The notes under the pieces are model-generated. The model ran no database searches and was not told where the DNA came from. It saw nothing but the letters and a program-made list of their open reading frames with translations. Positions 15,718 through 24,406 of a stretch of 44,513 bases of DNA are shown here, piece after piece; the first letter of the stretch is position 1, and every line of letters starts with the position of its first letter. This DNA is from a bacterium (GTDB lineage: Bacteria > Bdellovibrionota_C > UBA2361 > RFPC01): NCBI GenBank assembly GCA_030428205.1, contig JAUIBK010000027.1, forward strand, positions 1 to 44,513. The letters are read 5' to 3'. The translations under genes and the position numbers were made by a program.

Positions 15718-16563
15718 TTAAAGCCGCTTTCCGTCGAGTGATGTCTCGTATGTATCTGCCCGGTAGACTTTCACTGCTTCAGTTGGATCTCCAAAGAAAA
15801 TAAGCCTACCTTTCGAGAGCACTCCCAGCTGATCTGCTGTTCTCTGGAGCATATTAATATTGTGGCTGACCATGATGATGGTCTTCCCTGATTGAAGAAG
15901 CTCGAGCATTTTATCGCGAGATTTTTTGTTGAAGCGCTCATCGCCTACGGCGAGAACTTCGTCAACAAGGAGAATATCGGGGTTCATATCGATCGCACAA
16001 GCAAAGCCTAGTCGAGCAAACATACCTGAAGAGTAGTAGCGAATAGGGGTGTGGGCGAATTCTTCAAGTTCTGCAAATTCTAGAATCTTGGGAACACGAG
16101 ATTCAATCTCATCACGGGATTTTTGGTAGAGAGATGCGTAGAGATAAATGTTTTCGATGGCATTGAGCTCGCGATCGAAACCAGCTCCCAGCTTTATAAG
16201 AGAGTCAACTTTTCCACGTGTAGTGACTTCGCCAGTCGAGGGTTTGAGAACGCCACTAAGTACTTTAAGAAGGGTGCTTTTTCCAGCACCGTTGCTTCCA
16301 ATAAAACCAACAATTTTCCCCTTGGGGACTTGAAACGAAACGTGAGAGAGGGCTTCAAATGTTGTGAAGTATTTTGCTTTACGGTTCCTGATATAATTGA
16401 GAACAAGCTCTTTGAAAGTGCCAGGGCGCTCTGTGTAGGCGCGGTAAGTTACGCAAATGTCATTTACCTCTACAGCAGCCACGTCTCCGTGAGGCTCTTG
16501 AGTGAGAGGAGCTTCTTCTGTTGGTGCTTCGGATACTGCAGCTTGCGTCATGGGCTCCGTCAT
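15718..16563 (-). CDS. wzt: Polysaccharide ABC exporter, ATPase subunit
   Basis: 281 residues. Walker A is GSNGAGKST (near residues 88-96), the signature is YYSSGMFARLG, Walker B is ILLVDEVLAVGDE, and the switch His is in VSHN. It pairs with Wzm to move lipid-linked O-polysaccharide across the inner membrane. It is the short form: almost nothing follows the nucleotide-binding domain, whereas exporters that recognise a modified chain end carry a C-terminal sugar-binding domain of ~150 residues. A ~35-residue acidic N-terminal extension precedes the domain. The start overlaps the wzm stop (ATGA), so the subunits are coupled. KpsT or TagH-like naming would also fit. Confidence 0.92.
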   Translation of the reverse strand: MTEPMTQAAVSEAPTEEAPLTQEPHGDVAAVEVNDICVTYRAYTERPGTFKELVLNYIRNRKAKYFTTFEALSHVSFQVPKGKIVGFIGSNGAGKSTLLKVLSGVLKPSTGEVTTRGKVDSLIKLGAGFDRELNAIENIYLYASLYQKSRDEIESRVPKILEFAELEEFAHTPIRYYSSGMFARLGFACAIDMNPDILLVDEVLAVGDERFNKKSRDKMLELLQSGKTIIMVSHNINMLQRTADQLGVLSKGRLIFFGDPTEAVKVYRADTYETSLDGKRL

Positions 16564-17372
16564 ACGAAATAAATAAACTTATCATCAGACTTTTTATAGA
16601 CCCACAACGATAGTGCAAGTAGTACAAAGCCTCCTGCAAGACTATAGAAATAGGTTGTCACGTCGGGGACAACCCCATTATAGAACACGTCACGGAAGTT
16701 TAAGATGGGGTAATAGAGAGGGTTAAACTGCATCCAATAGGCGGTGCGTGGTGGAAGCATCTCAGGCCCAAAGAGAATCGGAGTGAGGTAGAACCAAGCC
16801 CTCATGAGAACTTGAGTTAGGTGGACCATATCTTCAAAGAAGACGTTGAGAACTCCAAAGAGAATAGAGAATCCCAGGGTATAGATAATGAGGGGAAAAA
16901 GAGCGAGTGGGAAGAGGATCATAGTCCAGTGTAGTGGATGCCCCACAATGAGCATTACCACTACGAGTGGTACGATGGTAATGAGAAGATTGACGATATT
17001 TGAAGCCGCTGTTGAGATCATGAACATGAACTTCGGAATAGGAACTTGTTCGATGATCTTCATGTTTGAGCGAATAGAGCTTAAACTTGATGAAACGGTG
17101 GAGGAGAAGTATTGCCAGCCAAGGAGGCTACAGAAGAGATAAACAGCATAGTTCTCTACACGTGGAAGAAGCTTTGAGAATACTACAGTGAGCACCGCCA
17201 TCATAAGCAGCGGGTTGAGCATGCTCCAGAAGTAGCCGAGGCTTGTTCGTTTATATTTTTTTCGTAAATCCCTTGCTACAGATTGCTTGAGGTACTCCCG
17301 GTATTGAAAGATGGAGGAGAAAAAGTCGTGATAGTGGTAAAGTGTATGTGCAATCGGAGTGTGTACAGCCAA
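16560..17372 (-). CDS. wzm: Polysaccharide ABC exporter, permease subunit
   Basis: 270 residues with about six membrane segments and a typical ABC-2 permease N-terminus (YREYLKQSVARDLRKKYKRTSLGYFWSMLNPLL). The segment FYLTPILFGPEMLPP and the NPLYYPILNFRDVFYNG stretch match the O-antigen/teichoic-acid exporter family. It forms the membrane channel for Wzt. It is the first gene of the minus-strand unit wzm-wzt-methyltransferase-hypothetical and diverges from wecB across a 160-base region that should hold both promoters. Confidence 0.92.
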   Translation of the reverse strand: MAVHTPIAHTLYHYHDFFSSIFQYREYLKQSVARDLRKKYKRTSLGYFWSMLNPLLMMAVLTVVFSKLLPRVENYAVYLFCSLLGWQYFSSTVSSSLSSIRSNMKIIEQVPIPKFMFMISTAASNIVNLLITIVPLVVVMLIVGHPLHWTMILFPLALFPLIIYTLGFSILFGVLNVFFEDMVHLTQVLMRAWFYLTPILFGPEMLPPRTAYWMQFNPLYYPILNFRDVFYNGVVPDVTTYFYSLAGGFVLLALSLWVYKKSDDKFIYFV

Positions 17373-17532
17373 GAGATACCTTCCGTTGGAGATGATATTT
17401 TACTCGAGAAAATATACTGAATTTTCACCCCTTTAGCAATTTTAGGTCTTCGAACTAACTCCTACATTTCATTGCAATTCTACTGTCCATCGGGCATTCT
17501 CAGGAGGAATTCATTCTGGGAAAGAAGAAAAT

Positions 17533-18624
17533 ATGAGTTTTATTGCTGTCATAGCTGCTGCCCGTCCTAACTTCATGAAAGTCGACCCCCTTTTGAGGGC
17601 GCTGGATGCGGCTGGGCTGCCTTCTGAGCTTGTCCATACTGGTCAGCACTACGATCAGAATATGTCAGAGGTCTTCTTTCACGATCTCGATATTAAGGCA
17701 CCTGATGTTGATCTCGGTGTTGGTTCTGGTACTCACGCCGTACAAACGGCAGGAGTAATGGTTGAGTTTGAGAAGTATTGTTTTGAACGCAAGCCAAGTT
17801 GGGTAGTTGTCGCAGGTGATGTTAACTCAACGGTAGCGTGCGCTCTTGTTGCTTCAAAGCTCGGTATAAAAATTGCGCACCTCGAAGCTGGACTCCGTTC
17901 TTTTGACTGGGGTATGCCTGAAGAGATTAATCGTGTTGTAACCGATAGACTTTCCGACGTGCTGCTTACTCCTTCTCCGGATGGAGATGAGAATCTTCGC
18001 AACGAAGGTGTTCCCGAGAATCGTATCTTTCGAGTTGGCAATATAATGATCGATACGCTCTTGCGCTTATTACCTAGAGCAAAGGAGTCGTCGATTCATC
18101 AAACGTTAGACATTGAGCCTGGCAAGTATCTCCTTGGAACGCTTCACCGTCCGTCCAACGTGGACTCTGAAGAATCGCTCACACGACTTGTTGAGATCCT
18201 GCAACAAGCGAGTAGCTGGCACCCTTTTGTATTACCTGTACACCCTCGTACAAAGCAAAAACTTGAACAGTACGGTCTTCGTACACAGCTCGATGCGAAC
18301 GACCGAATCCATCTGCTGGATCCGCTTGGGTATCTTGATTTTCTTGCTTTGAGCTCTCAGGCACGTGCCGTGCTTACGGATTCTGGAGGGATTCAAGAGG
18401 AGACTACGGTCCTTGGTATTCCTTGCCTGACCTTACGGGAAAACACAGAACGTCCAATTACTGTTACTGAGGGAACAAACACTATTGTTGGCTCAGATGA
18501 AAAGCTTATTCTCTCAACGCTTGAGGATGTACTTGCTACTGACTCGCTCAATGCGTCTGTGCCTGAACTCTGGGACGGAAAGACGGGCGAGCGTTGTGCT
18601 CAGGTGCTTAAAGAAAAGTTTTAG
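17533..18624 (+). CDS. wecB: UDP-N-acetylglucosamine 2-epimerase (non-hydrolysing)
   Basis: 363 residues, the normal family length. It interconverts UDP-GlcNAc and UDP-ManNAc in the cytoplasm, giving the precursor of ManNAc-type residues in surface glycans. Recognisable blocks are ARPNFMKVDPLL at the start, GQHYDQNMSEVFF, VAGDVNSTVAC, HLEAGLRSFDWGMPEE, HPRTKQKL, LTDSGGIQEE and LRENTERPITVTEGTN. It opens the plus-strand pair with the GT-C gene 14 bases downstream. The ATG is preceded by AAGAAG; a stronger AGGAGG lies too far upstream (17503) to act on this start. Confidence 0.96.
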   Translation: MSFIAVIAAARPNFMKVDPLLRALDAAGLPSELVHTGQHYDQNMSEVFFHDLDIKAPDVDLGVGSGTHAVQTAGVMVEFEKYCFERKPSWVVVAGDVNSTVACALVASKLGIKIAHLEAGLRSFDWGMPEEINRVVTDRLSDVLLTPSPDGDENLRNEGVPENRIFRVGNIMIDTLLRLLPRAKESSIHQTLDIEPGKYLLGTLHRPSNVDSEESLTRLVEILQQASSWHPFVLPVHPRTKQKLEQYGLRTQLDANDRIHLLDPLGYLDFLALSSQARAVLTDSGGIQEETTVLGIPCLTLRENTERPITVTEGTNTIVGSDEKLILSTLEDVLATDSLNASVPELWDGKTGERCAQVLKEKF

Positions 18625-18638
18625 GCTGCGGTTTCTCT

Positions 18639-20123
18639 ATGGATGAGCCTCGCCCACGAGTACCTCGAGAATTATTTCTCTTTCTTGTGATTTGTACGCT
18701 AGGAGCAGCCCTCTTTCGGTGGCACGCGTTGCCTTCTGGCCTACCTTATATTTCCTACATTGATGAAGGGCATGTGCTTCACCGTGTCCAACATATGCTT
18801 AGTCATAAAACCTGGGATCCGGCGTGGTATCGTTATCCGTCTTTTTTGATCAATGTGATTGCTGTTGTGTGTTCCTCATTTGAGCTTCTCCTTGGAATAT
18901 CCATCCGCTCAAGCATACCAGCTGGATATACAGAGTATTATGATCTGATTGGCCCTCAGGAGATGATTCTCATCGGCCGCACGGTGGTCTTTCTCTCTTC
19001 GCTCGTGCTGATCCCTCTTGCGAGTTATACAGCATTTCTCTTAAGTGGAACGAGAGCGGCAGGGTACGCTGCGCTCATTTCCGCGGCCCTGCCAGCAATT
19101 ACGACGCGTTCTACGATTGTGATTGTTGATACGGTAGCTGGTTGTTTGGTTGCGCTAGCTTTTCTCTTTTCTGCATTATCGCTTCGAAAGAATAATTCTC
19201 TTTCGCTTCTTTGCCTTGCTTCGTTCGCTGCTGGTTGTGCTTTTACGACGAAGTATCCGGCAGGAGCTATACTCCTCCTTCCTCTTGTCTCACTCTGGTT
19301 TGTTCCTGGGTTCTCTTTTGTTCATAAATGCAAACAATCAGTGACGCTCGCTGTCGTTTTTCTCGGGGCTATACTCGTTACGATGCCAGCACTTCTGATG
19401 CGCCCCATTGATGTCTTTGCTGATATTCAGGCTCAGTGGGGATACTATGCTACAAAATCAAGTGCTTCGGGGTATCTTGCCAATATGCTGTCGGTTAACG
19501 AGGTTGGGGTATTTATCTCGATTCTCATAGGGATCGGTTTTCTTGCACTTTTGGTTGATAGAACTCTTCGTCCGTTGTCTGCTGGTATAATTGCTTTTCT
19601 TGGTGTGCTCGGTTTGGCGCTTTTTCGCTCAGACTACCAGCCTTTTCGAAATATGCTACCGATTGTATGTCTCTTTTTGCCACTTGCAGGGGTGGGGTGT
19701 CGGCAGCTTCTTTCTTATGCCAAAAAGTTCAAAGTGACACCTCTTGTTGCGTGCGCCATTTTTATCCTCATAGCTCTTGAAACTTCTTCGCCACTACTTG
19801 AGTGGAGAAAACGTGTACTAGCGCTCGAAGATTCGAGGGTGGAGATGGCACGCTGGATAAGAGAGAATGTCCCCAAAGACTCAAAAGTGTTCATTGCTCG
19901 GGAGAGTGTGTTTTTCGATTCTCTTGTTCCGCAGGCTATTGAGGGGTCGTGTGAGGATGCAGATATAAGAGTCGTTGATTATATTCTCCTTCCCGCCTCA
20001 TGTTCTCTTGCTTCTCAGGAGTCCTATGAAAAGTTGTATGAAGTAGGGAAGAGAGCTCTACCAAAATTTCCTGACTACTGGCGAACGAACAATCTTAAAG
20101 TTGTGCTTTGGCGCAAAGTCTAA
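18639..20123 (+). CDS. GT-C (ArnT/PMT-like) membrane glycosyltransferase
   Basis: 494 residues with roughly 10-12 membrane segments. The first periplasmic loop carries the acidic motif YIDEGH and the YPSF segment, as in GT39/ArnT-type enzymes that take sugar from a polyprenyl phosphate donor. The C-terminal ~100 residues form a soluble domain (MARWIRENVPKDSKVFIARES). It would act on the periplasmic face of the inner membrane and add a sugar to an exported glycan, lipid A or protein. The GT2 gene at 27,918 could make its polyprenyl-P-sugar donor. It ends two bases before the convergent GT4 gene. Confidence 0.8.
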   Translation: MDEPRPRVPRELFLFLVICTLGAALFRWHALPSGLPYISYIDEGHVLHRVQHMLSHKTWDPAWYRYPSFLINVIAVVCSSFELLLGISIRSSIPAGYTEYYDLIGPQEMILIGRTVVFLSSLVLIPLASYTAFLLSGTRAAGYAALISAALPAITTRSTIVIVDTVAGCLVALAFLFSALSLRKNNSLSLLCLASFAAGCAFTTKYPAGAILLLPLVSLWFVPGFSFVHKCKQSVTLAVVFLGAILVTMPALLMRPIDVFADIQAQWGYYATKSSASGYLANMLSVNEVGVFISILIGIGFLALLVDRTLRPLSAGIIAFLGVLGLALFRSDYQPFRNMLPIVCLFLPLAGVGCRQLLSYAKKFKVTPLVACAIFILIALETSSPLLEWRKRVLALEDSRVEMARWIRENVPKDSKVFIARESVFFDSLVPQAIEGSCEDADIRVVDYILLPASCSLASQESYEKLYEVGKRALPKFPDYWRTNNLKVVLWRKV

Positions 20124-20125
20124 GT

Positions 20126-22153
20126 TTATGATGCTCGCTGCTCTTGATGCTTGGATTGAGAGGTCAGCAGAGATGAGTAGACTTCTTTGTAGGTTTGACA
20201 CACTTTGGCCCACGAGAGGTGTTTCCGGATATGATCCTTGGCACTTGAGCCAAGTTCATTTCGGAGATGGGCATCTTTGATCAAGTGGATGGCTTCAAAC
20301 GTCAGTGATTCTGTACAACCTGCTGCAAAGTGTCTCGCGTATGTGCCGCTACCCGAGAGCTCTTGGAGCACAGGGAGATCGCTCATCAGGAGAGCTTTGC
20401 CTGTTGCCATTGCTTCGACTGGTTTGAGAGGGGAGACGAGATTGCAAACCCGAGAAGGAAGGCGTGGAAGCACCATAATATCGATAAGGGTTGAGTATTG
20501 AGCCACCTCATCTTGAGGGATGCGCCCTGGGAGTATGATCTGCTCTTGCAGCTGAAGGTTGTTTCTCAGTTCATGTAAGCGCGACTCCATTGGACCACTT
20601 CCAATGATAAGGAGCTTCGTATTTGGACAATGCTCAAGAATGTCTTGAAATGATTCGAGAAGAAGTTCGAGTCCTTCGTAGTGAGAGAGTGAGCCGATGT
20701 ATCCCAGTACGATTTCCTCAGCGATGCCAAGAGAGCTTGCAAGTGACGTATCTTTTGGAAGAAGAGGAAATTGCTCGAGGTCAACGCCGTTAGGCACAAT
20801 CCAAATCTTATGGGGATCGATGGCTCGTTGAATGAGATCGTTTTTGAGTGTTTGAGAGAGTGTAATAACAGCATCAGCTTGTTGTAAGCACTCGTTCTCC
20901 ATTGCTTTGAAGAATTGATAACGGTCGCTGCTCTCTTCGATGGCTCCCACGGCGACTTGCGTGTCTTCCCAGAGCCCGCGCAGCTCGTAGACGAAAGGGA
21001 TCTGAAAGGCCTTGGCAACGGCATAAGCAGCGAATCCATTCTTAAAATTTGAGTGCGCATGAATGATGGCTGGCTTGTCTTGAGTGACTAATTCACCAAT
21101 ACCTTCACTATATGCCTGAAGGTAGGAGTCTAGTGGATTGCAGCGATAGTTGTAATGGCCGGGAGACAGTATGCGGTGATAGTCAATTTCATCAACTTGA
21201 ATCGGGGATTGCTGAGTTTGTTTCGTTGCAAAGCCTGGTCGGGTAACGGCCTTTGTCGAGTAACCCATCTGAGCAAGGGCACAAAGAATATGGTGAGAGC
21301 GATACGAGTACCCACTTGTTTGATCTGGGAGTGAGGACTCAAGGACGTGAAGAATTATATTTGGATCGCCGGAGGGGATTGTTTGTGAAGGAATGCACGG
21401 GCGTTTCCCCTTGGTATAAACGGCGAGATCGCCTTCGAGGAGCATTTGAAACCACTCTAAGTGTGGGGTGAGAGAAGTAGCTTCCTTGGCGAGAGTGAGT
21501 GTGTTGAGTGCCTCTTGATACTCGCCAGTATTTCTATAAAGTGTGACGAGCTCGGCCCAGCCTTTTTCATCACTTGGATACTGAGTCGTGGTCTGTAAGA
21601 GAAGCTCTTTGGCTGATTCGTGTTCATGAGCCGTTAAAAGCGCACGGGCAAGCTCAAGCTGTTCTTCGACAGTAAGAGTATCATGGGCTGTCATCATAGG
21701 ACGTAAACGCTCAAGGCTTTGTAGCCAGAGGGATCGATCTCCTGTATGTGCATGACAGTGTGCAGCTCCGATCAGTGCAAGGGTGTGGCTTGCTTCAAGA
21801 GAGAGGGCACGGTGGAATTGTTCAAGTGCTTGATCGAATTTGTGAGAACGGAGCAACAAGGTGCCAAGTGTGGTGCATACTTCACACGATGTTGCTTTCT
21901 TCTTGAGGAGTTTCTGTAGCACGTGAAAAGCAGCTTGAGTTTGCCCTAGATCAAGAAGTCTGTTTGCAGCCAAGTACCTCGCCGAGTCGGCTCGAGAGGA
22001 GAAAGGGGGTGATTTTTTCTGGAGTAAGGATTTGATTCGAAAGAGGGTATATTCTAGCCGCGCAAGACGCTGAGGAGAGGCGTTTCGGGCGAGGGCGCGT
22101 TGCTCAAGGGCGACGCCTATATTCTGAAATCCGAACTTCACAGAGATACTCAT
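20126..22153 (-). CDS. TPR-GT4 fusion glycosyltransferase
   Basis: 675 residues. Residues ~45-250 form a helical TPR-type array (for example AAFHVLQKLLKKK, FDQALEQFHRALSLEASHTLALIGAAHCH, YQEALNTLTLAKEA). The C-terminal ~400 residues are a GT4 enzyme of GT-B fold: HAHSNFKNGFAAYAVAK, VPNGVDLEQFPLLP, LGYIGSLSHYEGLELL, and the donor-site segment PLKPVEAMATGKALLMSD with its conserved glutamate. It probably transfers a sugar from a nucleotide donor in the cytoplasm, with the TPR part binding a partner or the growing chain. It is a single gene, convergent with the GT-C gene. Confidence 0.88.
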   Translation of the reverse strand: MSISVKFGFQNIGVALEQRALARNASPQRLARLEYTLFRIKSLLQKKSPPFSSRADSARYLAANRLLDLGQTQAAFHVLQKLLKKKATSCEVCTTLGTLLLRSHKFDQALEQFHRALSLEASHTLALIGAAHCHAHTGDRSLWLQSLERLRPMMTAHDTLTVEEQLELARALLTAHEHESAKELLLQTTTQYPSDEKGWAELVTLYRNTGEYQEALNTLTLAKEATSLTPHLEWFQMLLEGDLAVYTKGKRPCIPSQTIPSGDPNIILHVLESSLPDQTSGYSYRSHHILCALAQMGYSTKAVTRPGFATKQTQQSPIQVDEIDYHRILSPGHYNYRCNPLDSYLQAYSEGIGELVTQDKPAIIHAHSNFKNGFAAYAVAKAFQIPFVYELRGLWEDTQVAVGAIEESSDRYQFFKAMENECLQQADAVITLSQTLKNDLIQRAIDPHKIWIVPNGVDLEQFPLLPKDTSLASSLGIAEEIVLGYIGSLSHYEGLELLLESFQDILEHCPNTKLLIIGSGPMESRLHELRNNLQLQEQIILPGRIPQDEVAQYSTLIDIMVLPRLPSRVCNLVSPLKPVEAMATGKALLMSDLPVLQELSGSGTYARHFAAGCTESLTFEAIHLIKDAHLRNELGSSAKDHIRKHLSWAKVCQTYKEVYSSLLTSQSKHQEQRAS

Positions 22154-22265
22154 TAGGGAAAAAGTTGTATTCGTATAGGGAGACTAGAGGATTTTTTCTT
22201 CTGGAGCAACGCTCGATACTTCTTCCCAGTTGGTGTATACTGGAGGACATTGAAAATGTCCGGAA

Positions 22266-22387
22266 GTCCCCCGGCCTGCGACGAACTCAGCCGAGTCGAG
22301 GGACAACTAATATACCAGCCGAATCATAGGGCAAACCCGATCAGGGTTTGACAATCTGCCGGGCATTTCTCTTGGCGGCTGGTATAT
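22266..22387 (+). promoter_or_regulatory. Structured intergenic element with nested inverted repeats
   Basis: ATATACCAGCCG (22310-22321) pairs perfectly with CGGCTGGTATAT (22376-22387), enclosing 54 bases that contain the perfect hairpin CAAACCC-GATCA-GGGTTTG (22332-22350). To the left, GTCCC near 22266 and GGGAC near 22300 may pair around a GC-rich segment. The element ends 37 bases before the methyltransferase start at 22424. No T-run follows, so it is not a plain terminator. It could be a structured 5' leader, an attenuator or a mobile palindrome. Confidence 0.5.
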
Positions 22388-22423
22388 ACTCTCGGCTCTG
22401 ATTTCTACTTCTGAGGTAATGAC

Positions 22424-23269
22424 GTGACGCAGTGTGCACAGCATATCCCATCGTTTCAATCTTCGAATCTTATCCTTCAATCCGATGGGCTCTGGGTTTC
22501 AAAAGATCAATCTTCAATTTCGTATCCTGAGGAAGGAAATGAAGGTTGCTATCAAATTGAAGAGAACTCTTTTTGGTTTCAACACCGTAATAAGGCAATC
22601 GTCTCGCTCATTGAATCATTTCCTCCTCTTGGTGCAATCTATGATATTGGAGGCGGTAACGGTTTTGTTTCTCTTGGTATGAAAGAAGCTGGCTTTGATG
22701 TGGTGCTTGTTGAACCGGGTGTTTCAGGTGCTCTGAATGCTAAAAAACGTGGCCTCGATACAGTTGTTTGTTCTACCTTACAAGACGCCCAGTTCGAGCC
22801 GCATTCCCTTCCGGCTGTTGGTCTCTTTGATGTACTCGAGCACATTGAAGATGATGTGGCATTTCTCAAGATGATTCGCTCTGCCCTGAGCTCCGATGGG
22901 AGACTCTACCTCACCGTGCCAGCGTATCAGTGGCTTTGGTCGCAAGAAGATGTGTACGCGCAGCACTATCGGCGTTACACGCTCTCCAGCCTCTCCCGTG
23001 TTTTTGAAAAAGCTGGTATGAAGATAGATTTTGGCACCTATATTTTTTCGTTCTTACCGCCAGCCATTTTTTTCCTTCGTGTGCTTCCTGGACTTATTGG
23101 ACTGCGAAAAACGGGAGAACTCGACACGTATCAACGCGACCACGCACCTGGTGGTGGCGTTGCTCAAAATATTCTGTCGCGGGTGCTTTCGGTGGAGCTT
23201 TCTCGGCTTAAGAAGGGTGGTAAAATCCCTTTCGGTGGAAGCTGTCTTGTTACTGCAAGCGTTGCGTAA
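22424..23269 (+). CDS. Class I SAM-dependent methyltransferase
   Basis: 281 residues starting at a GTG with TGAGGT 8 bases upstream. The SAM fold is clear: IYDIGGGNGFVSLGMKEAGF as motif I with VVLVEPG following, LFDVLEHIEDD as motif II and SSDGRLYLTVPAYQWLWSQED after it. The YAQHYRRYT and DHAPGGGVAQ segments are typical of methyltransferases in polysaccharide loci, where the product is often an O-methyl sugar. The substrate is unknown. Its last 20 bases overlap the convergent SGNH gene. A structured element precedes it. Confidence 0.85.
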   Translation: MTQCAQHIPSFQSSNLILQSDGLWVSKDQSSISYPEEGNEGCYQIEENSFWFQHRNKAIVSLIESFPPLGAIYDIGGGNGFVSLGMKEAGFDVVLVEPGVSGALNAKKRGLDTVVCSTLQDAQFEPHSLPAVGLFDVLEHIEDDVAFLKMIRSALSSDGRLYLTVPAYQWLWSQEDVYAQHYRRYTLSSLSRVFEKAGMKIDFGTYIFSFLPPAIFFLRVLPGLIGLRKTGELDTYQRDHAPGGGVAQNILSRVLSVELSRLKKGGKIPFGGSCLVTASVA

Positions 23270-24350
23270 CGAACATTCCATTCTTACCTATGTGATTCAA
23301 GAGAAGCTCGGCAAGAAGTTTGTGCGTGTAAGCACTTGGATGAGCATCGTTTGGTAAGATAAGTTTAGCTCCTTTGCCAGCTTCACATGATTTTTTGATG
23401 ATAGGATAACTATCAAGAAAAAGAGTGTCATGGGTGTCTGCTGCCTTTCGAATAGCCGGGGGAGCTGGTGTTGCTCTTTCACATTCGAGGCGGGGAATTG
23501 ATAAAACGATTAACTTTGCACCCAGAGAAGATGTTACATCAATCAATTGCTTAAACAGGAACGAATAGGCAGAGGCTTTCTTTTCTTCGGTTGCCTCGTA
23601 CTGAACGTCTCGTTTAAATCTTAATCCATAGAGATCACGTTTGAATTGCCAGATAATCTTATTCCAAGCAGAGCCTTTATTTTGAATGACTTGCTCAAAG
23701 TAAGCTCGATCGAGGTCAGGTGAGAAGTATTCTAAATGTGGTGGTGAAAGCGTTGGGCTGTTGAGGCCTGAAGCAAAAGTTACATGAGCCACAGGCAGGC
23801 AATACGCAGAAAGATTGGGAGCACATGGAGAGAGGTTTCTCCTCAGGTGGTCTTCAATCACACCGTAAAGAACTATTTTTGGATTGAGCTTTTTGTGGCG
23901 GTTAAGGAGCTGTAAGGATTGCACCGTTCCGTAGCTTCCAAAGGCGAAGTTTGCTGAAGAAAGATTTTGTGTTTTTGCTACGAGGTGAGTAAAAGTTTGT
24001 TCTTGATCAATGCCGTGCCCCCAGGAAAAGGAGCCGCCGATTGTCATCAGGTCTACCTCTGATGGTGTTTCTTCGGTAGCAGAACGAACTCGAGCTCCGA
24101 GGGCGTCCGTATAGATTGCATACGTCAGGCCAGAGAGTTTATCCGTTCGCTTAGAGATAGCTTTTTTCGTCGCTACAAAACCGATTTCACGATCTTTGAC
24201 GATCAGTGGGTCTCCTTCTACCGTTATTGAGGAGCGAATACCTTTTAGTGGATTTTGAGAGGCGCGGTGGTGGTAGTAAGTCGCCATGATAGCGAGTGAG
24301 AGAGCCAGCGAAAGACTGGCTATGGAAATGTTTATGAAGAATGCTCTCAT
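23250..24350 (-). CDS. Membrane-anchored SGNH/GDSL-like hydrolase
   Basis: 366 residues with a ribosome site GGAGT before ATG. Residues 8-25 are a single membrane segment (ISIASLSLALSLAIMATYY), so the rest should be periplasmic. The GDSL block is IGGSFSWGHGID with Ser at about residue 109, a block II-like NFAFGSYGTVQ follows, and the C-terminal catalytic pair is in NDAHPSAYTH. Related periplasmic SGNH proteins add or remove O-acyl groups on cell-surface glycans. Here it ends the minus-strand unit that starts with an acyl carrier protein, so esterase or O-acyltransferase activity on the decorated glycan is plausible. Confidence 0.72.
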   Translation of the reverse strand: MRAFFINISIASLSLALSLAIMATYYHHRASQNPLKGIRSSITVEGDPLIVKDREIGFVATKKAISKRTDKLSGLTYAIYTDALGARVRSATEETPSEVDLMTIGGSFSWGHGIDQEQTFTHLVAKTQNLSSANFAFGSYGTVQSLQLLNRHKKLNPKIVLYGVIEDHLRRNLSPCAPNLSAYCLPVAHVTFASGLNSPTLSPPHLEYFSPDLDRAYFEQVIQNKGSAWNKIIWQFKRDLYGLRFKRDVQYEATEEKKASAYSFLFKQLIDVTSSLGAKLIVLSIPRLECERATPAPPAIRKAADTHDTLFLDSYPIIKKSCEAGKGAKLILPNDAHPSAYTHKLLAELLLNHIGKNGMFVTQRLQ

Positions 24351-24406
24351 GGGTACTCCGCTCTAGCTCGACCCACTTGCGAGGGGTGATGGCTCGGAAT
24401 CGAGGA

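Noticed and set aside
17503..17536. Leader peptide before wecB using the AGGAGG at 17503 and a nearby ATT codon
   Set aside because: ATT starts are very rare and no other coding evidence exists. The normal ATG at 17533 has its own AAGAAG.
22310..22387. Rho-independent terminator
   Set aside because: The stem is long with a 54-base internal region and no T-run follows.
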